A stretch of 64,000 bases of DNA from Massilia sp. Se16.2.3 (lineage in GTDB: Bacteria > Pseudomonadota > Gammaproteobacteria > Burkholderiales > Burkholderiaceae_D): NCBI RefSeq assembly GCF_014171595.1, contig NZ_CP050451.1, forward strand, positions 868,001-932,000. Reading direction: 5' to 3'. The number at the start of each line of letters is the position of its first letter. Position 1 is the first letter of the stretch. Shown piece by piece: positions 60,056 to 64,000 of the stretch. Made by a program: the position numbers and the translations under genes. The notes beneath the pieces are model-generated. The model ran no database searches. It was not told where the DNA came from and was given only the letters and a program-made list of their open reading frames with translations.

Positions 60056-61321
60056 ATGCAAACGTCTCAAGCAAAAACTCCCTGGCTGTGGGTGCCCTCG
60101 CTGTATTTTGCCCAGGCCATTCCCTATGTCGTGGCGATGAGCCTGGCCACGGTCATGTACAACGACCTGGGTGTCTCGAATACCGAGATGGCCTTCTATA
60201 CCAGCCTGCTCTACCTGCCCTGGGTCATCAAGCCGCTGTGGTCGCCGATCGTCGACATGCTCGGCACCAAGCGCCGCTGGACCATCCTGCTGCAGGCCGT
60301 GGTGGCCGCTTCCCTGCTGGGGCTCGGTTTCGCGCTGAACCTGCCCTCCTTCTTCATGATCAGCCTGGCGGTGATGTGGGTGATGGCCTTCAGCTCGGCC
60401 ACGCACGACATCTCGGCCGACGGCTTCTATATGCTCGGCTTGCGCCAGAAGGACCAGGCGGCCTTCGTCGGCGTGCGCAGCACTTTCTATCGACTGGCAA
60501 CGATCGTCGGCGGCGGCCAGATCCCGATCCTGGCGGGGTTGTTGACGGGGTATCTCGGCAGCAAGCACCAGGCCTGGTCGATTTCCTTCTTCGTGCTTGC
60601 CGCCATCTTCACCGCCGCCTGCATCTGGCACGCCTTCGTGCTGCCGCGCCCCGACAGCGATCACGCGATCAAGCGTGGCGCCAACCCGCTCGGCGATTTC
60701 TTCGGCACCTTCGTCGCCTTTTTCCGCAAGCGGGACATCTGGTTGATCGTCGGTTTCATTTTGACTTTCCGCCTCGGTGAAGCCCAACTGCTGAAACTCG
60801 TGGCACCGTTCATGAAGGACTCTCTCGCCAAGGGCGGCCTCGGGCTCTCCACCACCCAGTACGGCCTGGCATATGGCACCGTCGGCATCATTGCGCTGAC
60901 CATCGGCGGCCTGGCCGGCGGCTATTTGATCTCCCGTATCGGCCTGAAGCGCGCACTCTGGCTGATGGTGCTGGCGGTGCACTTGCCGGACCTGGTCTTC
61001 GTCTACCTGTCGCAGGCGCAGCCGCAGAATTTCTACGTCATCTGCGCCTTCCTCACCGTCGAGCAGTTCGGCTACGGCTTCGGTTTCACCGCCATGATGC
61101 TGTACATGATCATGGTGTCCGATGGCGAGCACAAGACGGCGCACTACGCGATCTGCACCGGCCTGATGGCGCTGGGCATGATGGTGCCGGGCATGTGGAG
61201 CGGTGCCTTGCAGGAATATCTCGGCTATAAAAACTTCTTCATCTGGACCTGCCTGGCGACGATTCCCGCCTTCGTCATGGCGGGGTTGGTGAAAATCGAT
61301 CCGGAGTTCGGCAAGAAGTAA
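60056..61321 (+). CDS. AmpG-like MFS permease
   Basis: A 421-residue major facilitator protein with about 12 helices, resembling AmpG, the importer of GlcNAc-anhydro-muropeptides. Family-like stretches are SLYFAQAIPYVVAMSLATVMY, SLLYLPWVIKPLWSPIVD, HDISADGFYMLGL and EQFGYGFGFTAMMLYMIMV. The start at 60056 (MQTSQA) is chosen over a TTG seven codons earlier. It follows murQ by 63 bp on the same strand, which supports import of cell-wall sugar for MurQ. Confidence 0.87.
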   Translation: MQTSQAKTPWLWVPSLYFAQAIPYVVAMSLATVMYNDLGVSNTEMAFYTSLLYLPWVIKPLWSPIVDMLGTKRRWTILLQAVVAASLLGLGFALNLPSFFMISLAVMWVMAFSSATHDISADGFYMLGLRQKDQAAFVGVRSTFYRLATIVGGGQIPILAGLLTGYLGSKHQAWSISFFVLAAIFTAACIWHAFVLPRPDSDHAIKRGANPLGDFFGTFVAFFRKRDIWLIVGFILTFRLGEAQLLKLVAPFMKDSLAKGGLGLSTTQYGLAYGTVGIIALTIGGLAGGYLISRIGLKRALWLMVLAVHLPDLVFVYLSQAQPQNFYVICAFLTVEQFGYGFGFTAMMLYMIMVSDGEHKTAHYAICTGLMALGMMVPGMWSGALQEYLGYKNFFIWTCLATIPAFVMAGLVKIDPEFGKK

Positions 61322-61569
61322 GCATCCGGCCCGGGCCGCGGCGCCCTTGCCGGTCAAGCCCGTGGGGGCCTTCGTATTGTGCGCGGATGAGCGCCGCGCA
61401 TTGCTGGTATTCTCCGCATTCTTCCGGCTGCCTGGCGTGAACCGCATGTCCGCCTGTGCACGCCGGCAGCGCCCGTTCACGATCGATGGCATGGATGTGC
61501 TGGCCCGGGTCGTGTGCTGCCGGAAGTAGTTTGTCAACGTATAAAAGATCAGGGAATCGAGGAGCGGTA

Positions 61570-63180
61570 GTGGGAGCAGATTTGAAGAAACGGGCGTTCA
61601 CGCTGGCGGCCCTGGCGGGGATGTTGGGCGCGGGAGGCTTCCTGGCCAGTTGCTCGACGCCGCAGCAAAAAGGGGCAACGACGGCCAGCGGTACCATCGT
61701 CGCCAGCGGCCCCCTGCCGCCGGCCGCGCCGCGCGAATTCCGCGCCGCACGGGTGTCGACGGTGGCGAACATCGACTGGCCAAGCCGGCAGAACCTGAAT
61801 GCGGCCCAGCAGCAGGCCGAGGCGATCGCCATCCTCGAGCGCGCCAGGGCGATGCGCCTGAACGCGATCGTGCTGCAGGTGCGCCCCTCGGCCGACGCCA
61901 TCTATGCCTCCAAGATCGAACCCTGGTCGGAATACCTGACTGGCGCCCAGGGCCAGGCGCCGCAGCCCTGGTACGACCCGCTGAAATTCTGGGTGACCGA
62001 GGCGCATGCGCGCGGCCTGGAACTGCACGCCTGGTTCAATCCCTACCGCGCACGCCACGATGGCGCCCGCTCGCCGGCCGCGCCGAACCACATCACCCGC
62101 TCGAATCCGGCCGCCGTGAAACGCTACGGCAAGTACATGTGGATGGACCCGGGAGAAGAAGCGGCATCGAAGCAGACGCTCGACGTCATCCTCGACGTGG
62201 TGCGCCGCTACGACATCGACGGCGTCCACATCGACGATTATTTTTATCCTTACCCGATCGAGGCGACGCCGAACGGCGCCGGCAACGAGGCCGCGCTGGA
62301 GGGCAAGGCGGGCGCGAAGGAGCTCGACTTCCCGGACACCCCGGCCTGGGAGCGCTACCTCGCCAAAGGCGGCAAGCTCGACCGCGCGTCCTGGCGGCGC
62401 CAGAACGTCAATACACTCATCGAGGACATGTACCAGGGCATCCACCGCGAAAAGAGCTGGGTGCGCTTCGGCATCAGCCCCTTCGGCCTGGGCCGTCCGG
62501 ACCGGCGCCCGCCCGGCATCCATGGCTTCTCGCAGTACGATAAATTGTATGCCGATGCCGAATTGTGGCTGCAGAAGGGCTGGCTCGACTACCTGTCGCC
62601 CCAGCTCTACTGGCCGCGTGCACAGCCGGCGCAGGCCTATGACGTGCTGCTCGACTACTGGATCAGCCAGAACCCGCAGGGCCGTCACATCTGGCCGGGC
62701 CTGTTCACCAGCCGCATTGGCGCCGCGACCAAGGAATATCAACCGCAGGAAATCCTCGACCAGATCGGGGCAACCCGTGCACGGCCCCAGGCAGGCGGTC
62801 ACGTACACTTCAGCATGGTGGCCTTGATGCAGAACCGCAAGGGCATCACCGACCAGCTGCGCAATGGGTCCTACGCGACGCCGGCGCTGGTGCCGGCCAC
62901 GCCCTGGCTGGGCAACGCCAAGCCCGGCCTGCCCAAAGTGAAGGCAACGCGGGCGGCCAAGGGCATCGAGCTGACGTTTGCGGCCGGCAAGGCGAATGCC
63001 TTGTATGCCGTGTGGGCGCGCCATGGCGGCGAGTGGACCTTCGAGGTCGTGCCGGCGTCGAAGGTCGAGTGGACCCTGCGCGACGATGCCCGGCTGGGGG
63101 CGCCGGACGCCGTGTTCGTCGGCGCCGTCGACCGCCTCGGGATCGAAGGCGACCGGGTGCAGGTGTGGGGCAAGGCGTAG
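61570..63180 (+). CDS. GHL10 (DUF187) family glycoside-hydrolase-like lipoprotein
   Basis: A 536-residue lipoprotein starting at a GTG that has GAGGAG 5 nt upstream. The signal ends in lipobox FLASC, so the enzyme is anchored in the envelope. Residues about 55-390 form the GHL10 barrel: REFRAARVSTVANIDWPS, NAIVLQVRPSADAIYAS, GLELHAWFNPYRARH, DGVHIDDYFYPYP (the acid/base region) and RFGISPFGLGRP. A small beta domain ends it. GHL10 members cleave denuded peptidoglycan glycan strands. Its place between the AmpG-like permease and the sugar kinase fits a role in liberating muropeptide sugars. Confidence 0.88.
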   Translation: MGADLKKRAFTLAALAGMLGAGGFLASCSTPQQKGATTASGTIVASGPLPPAAPREFRAARVSTVANIDWPSRQNLNAAQQQAEAIAILERARAMRLNAIVLQVRPSADAIYASKIEPWSEYLTGAQGQAPQPWYDPLKFWVTEAHARGLELHAWFNPYRARHDGARSPAAPNHITRSNPAAVKRYGKYMWMDPGEEAASKQTLDVILDVVRRYDIDGVHIDDYFYPYPIEATPNGAGNEAALEGKAGAKELDFPDTPAWERYLAKGGKLDRASWRRQNVNTLIEDMYQGIHREKSWVRFGISPFGLGRPDRRPPGIHGFSQYDKLYADAELWLQKGWLDYLSPQLYWPRAQPAQAYDVLLDYWISQNPQGRHIWPGLFTSRIGAATKEYQPQEILDQIGATRARPQAGGHVHFSMVALMQNRKGITDQLRNGSYATPALVPATPWLGNAKPGLPKVKATRAAKGIELTFAAGKANALYAVWARHGGEWTFEVVPASKVEWTLRDDARLGAPDAVFVGAVDRLGIEGDRVQVWGKA

Positions 63181-63340
63181 GGAAGCGCTGATCTATTCAC
63201 GGCGGCGTCTCGGCCACGACAAAATGCGCCCTGCGGCGTTGCAAATCCTCGCGATACCACGCGGTATCGCTGCGGTTTGCGCCTTGCACGGCACATTTTT
63301 CGTGACCGATTCCGTCCAGCCGGAATAAATCAGTGCTTCC
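63181..63340. repeat. 160-bp palindromic element with 18-bp terminal inverted repeats
   Basis: GGAAGCGCTGATCTATTC (63181-63198) and the complement of GAATAAATCAGTGCTTCC (63323-63340) match at 16 of 18 positions. The interior is also largely self-complementary around GATACCACGCGGTATC. It begins directly after the GHL10 stop codon. It has the form of a non-autonomous MITE-like or large REP element. Confidence 0.7.
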
Positions 63341-63439
63341 CAAGGCCTTGGGCGTCCAGCCATCGCATAACCTGCATTCATGCAATAACGGCAAGCATTC
63401 ATTCGCAATGCATGCCGACAGGACGTAGACTTGTTCCAA

Positions 63440-64000
63440 ATGACTTCTTTTCCTGATTCCGGCATCGGCCTGGGCATCGATGCCGGCGGCACCCAGACCC
63501 GCTGGGCGCTCGCCGGTGCCGGTGGCGCCATCCTTGGCGAAGGTACCGTTGCCGACCTGTCCGCCCTGCAGATGGCCACGCATGAAGGCCGGGCGCGCGT
63601 GCATGCCACGTTTACCGGGCTGGCGCAGGCGGTACTGGCGGTGGCGCAACCGCTTCGCGTGCGTGCCGGCCTGACCGGGTTCGGCGGCGATGGCGAACAA
63701 TTGCAGGCCTGGCTGGCCGCGTTGCTGGGCATCGAGCCCCGCGGCGGTAGCGATGTGCAACGACATCGAGATCGCCTACCGCGCCAGTTTCGAACCCGGC
63801 AAAGGCTACCCGGTCTATGCCGGGACCGGATCGATCGGCGCCTTTATCGATGCCGCCGGCGCTTTTCATCGCGCCGGCGGGCGCGGGGTAGTGCTCGACG
63901 ATGGCGGCGGCGGCTTCTGGATTGCCCGCGAAGCACTGCGCGCCATCTGGCGCCGCGAAGACGGGTGCCCGGGCAGCTGGGAAACGTCGCCCATGGCACG
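63440..64000 (+). CDS. BadF/BadG-type ATPase, probable amino-sugar kinase (partial, frame broken once)
   Basis: The N-terminal part of an ASKHA-fold kinase, cut by the window end. The phosphate-1 motif is GIGLGIDAGGTQTRWALAG, then the second phosphate region CNDIEIAYRASF and VYAGTGSIGAFI, followed by DDGGGGFWIAREAL. These match the BadF/BadG/N-acetylglucosamine kinase group. An extra C near 63737 breaks the frame; the repaired protein continues to 64000. It would phosphorylate GlcNAc or MurNAc freed by the upstream enzymes, which is the step murQ needs if MurNAc is the substrate. Confidence 0.8.
   Translation, partial: MTSFPDSGIGLGIDAGGTQTRWALAGAGGAILGEGTVADLSALQMATHEGRARVHATFTGLAQAVLAVAQPLRVRAGLTGFGGDGEQLQAWLAALLGIEPRGGSDVQRHRDRLPRQFRTRQRLPGLCRDRIDRRLYRCRRRFSSRRRARGSARRWRRRLLDCPRSTARHLAPRRRVPGQLGNVAHGT

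Overview
This 64 kb window is a gene-dense, high-GC bacterial chromosome segment. The organism is probably an Oxalobacteraceae betaproteobacterium (Massilia, Telluria, Duganella or Janthinobacterium type). That is an inference from codon use, from the rsmI-lpoA-yraN-diaA-dolP order, and from the combination of liu, biotin and lipoyl genes; no rRNA is present to confirm it. No stretch longer than about 300 bp lacks a gene.

Layout. 80-7345: TonB-dependent receptor, DUF808 membrane protein, orphan BrnA-like regulator, HU, LysE exporter and a FecR/DUF6600 protein. 7434-9723: DUF493 gene, lipB, lipA and a terminator. 9788-13922: small membrane protein, SUV3-like RNA helicase, RraB-like RNase E regulator, PaaI thioesterase and a lipoprotein. 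14123-18532: envelope block tlpA-like, dolP, diaA, yraN, lpoA, with divergent rsmI.

18552-39376 is the standout region: two divergent operons around a double promoter at 27436-27518. The left arm encodes a KAS III, metallo-hydrolase, FabG, ketosynthase, chain-length-factor-like ketosynthase (active Cys replaced by Gln), dehydratase, methyltransferase and FAD monooxygenase. The right arm encodes flavodoxin, a benzoate-CoA-ligase-like enzyme, a Cys-less KAS III-like protein, another KAS III, ACP, a CrtI-like oxidoreductase, an AurF-like diiron oxygenase, an SCP2 protein, a small membrane protein, ABC ATPase and permease, a LolA-like protein and an outer-membrane barrel. I read it as a type II polyketide/fatty-acid-like pathway, perhaps primed by an aromatic acid, with its own envelope export module. 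The product is unknown.

39393-40360: TonB-like anchor protein, tRNA-Pro with terminator, and a palindromic repeat. 40369-51214: leucine catabolism genes (HMG-CoA lyase, both methylcrotonyl-CoA carboxylase subunits, an enoyl-CoA hydratase) with the complete bioA-bioF-bioD-bioB set inserted between them. The biotin pathway therefore sits beside a biotin-dependent carboxylase. 51257-55223: YchJ, a multi-sensor histidine kinase with a truncated receiver, and an AI-2E family permease. 55319-64000: DadA-type dehydrogenase, serine hydrolase, GntR regulator, murQ, AmpG-like MFS, GHL10 lipoprotein and a BadF-type sugar kinase cut by the window end, which suggests peptidoglycan or amino-sugar recycling.

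Quality note. About 29 single-base indels break otherwise intact, conserved genes (lpoA, bioB, bioD, bioF, the MCC biotin subunit, dadA, murQ and others), mostly in short homopolymers. This looks like uncorrected sequencing error rather than mass pseudogenisation. Such genes are given here as one CDS with the break position stated.
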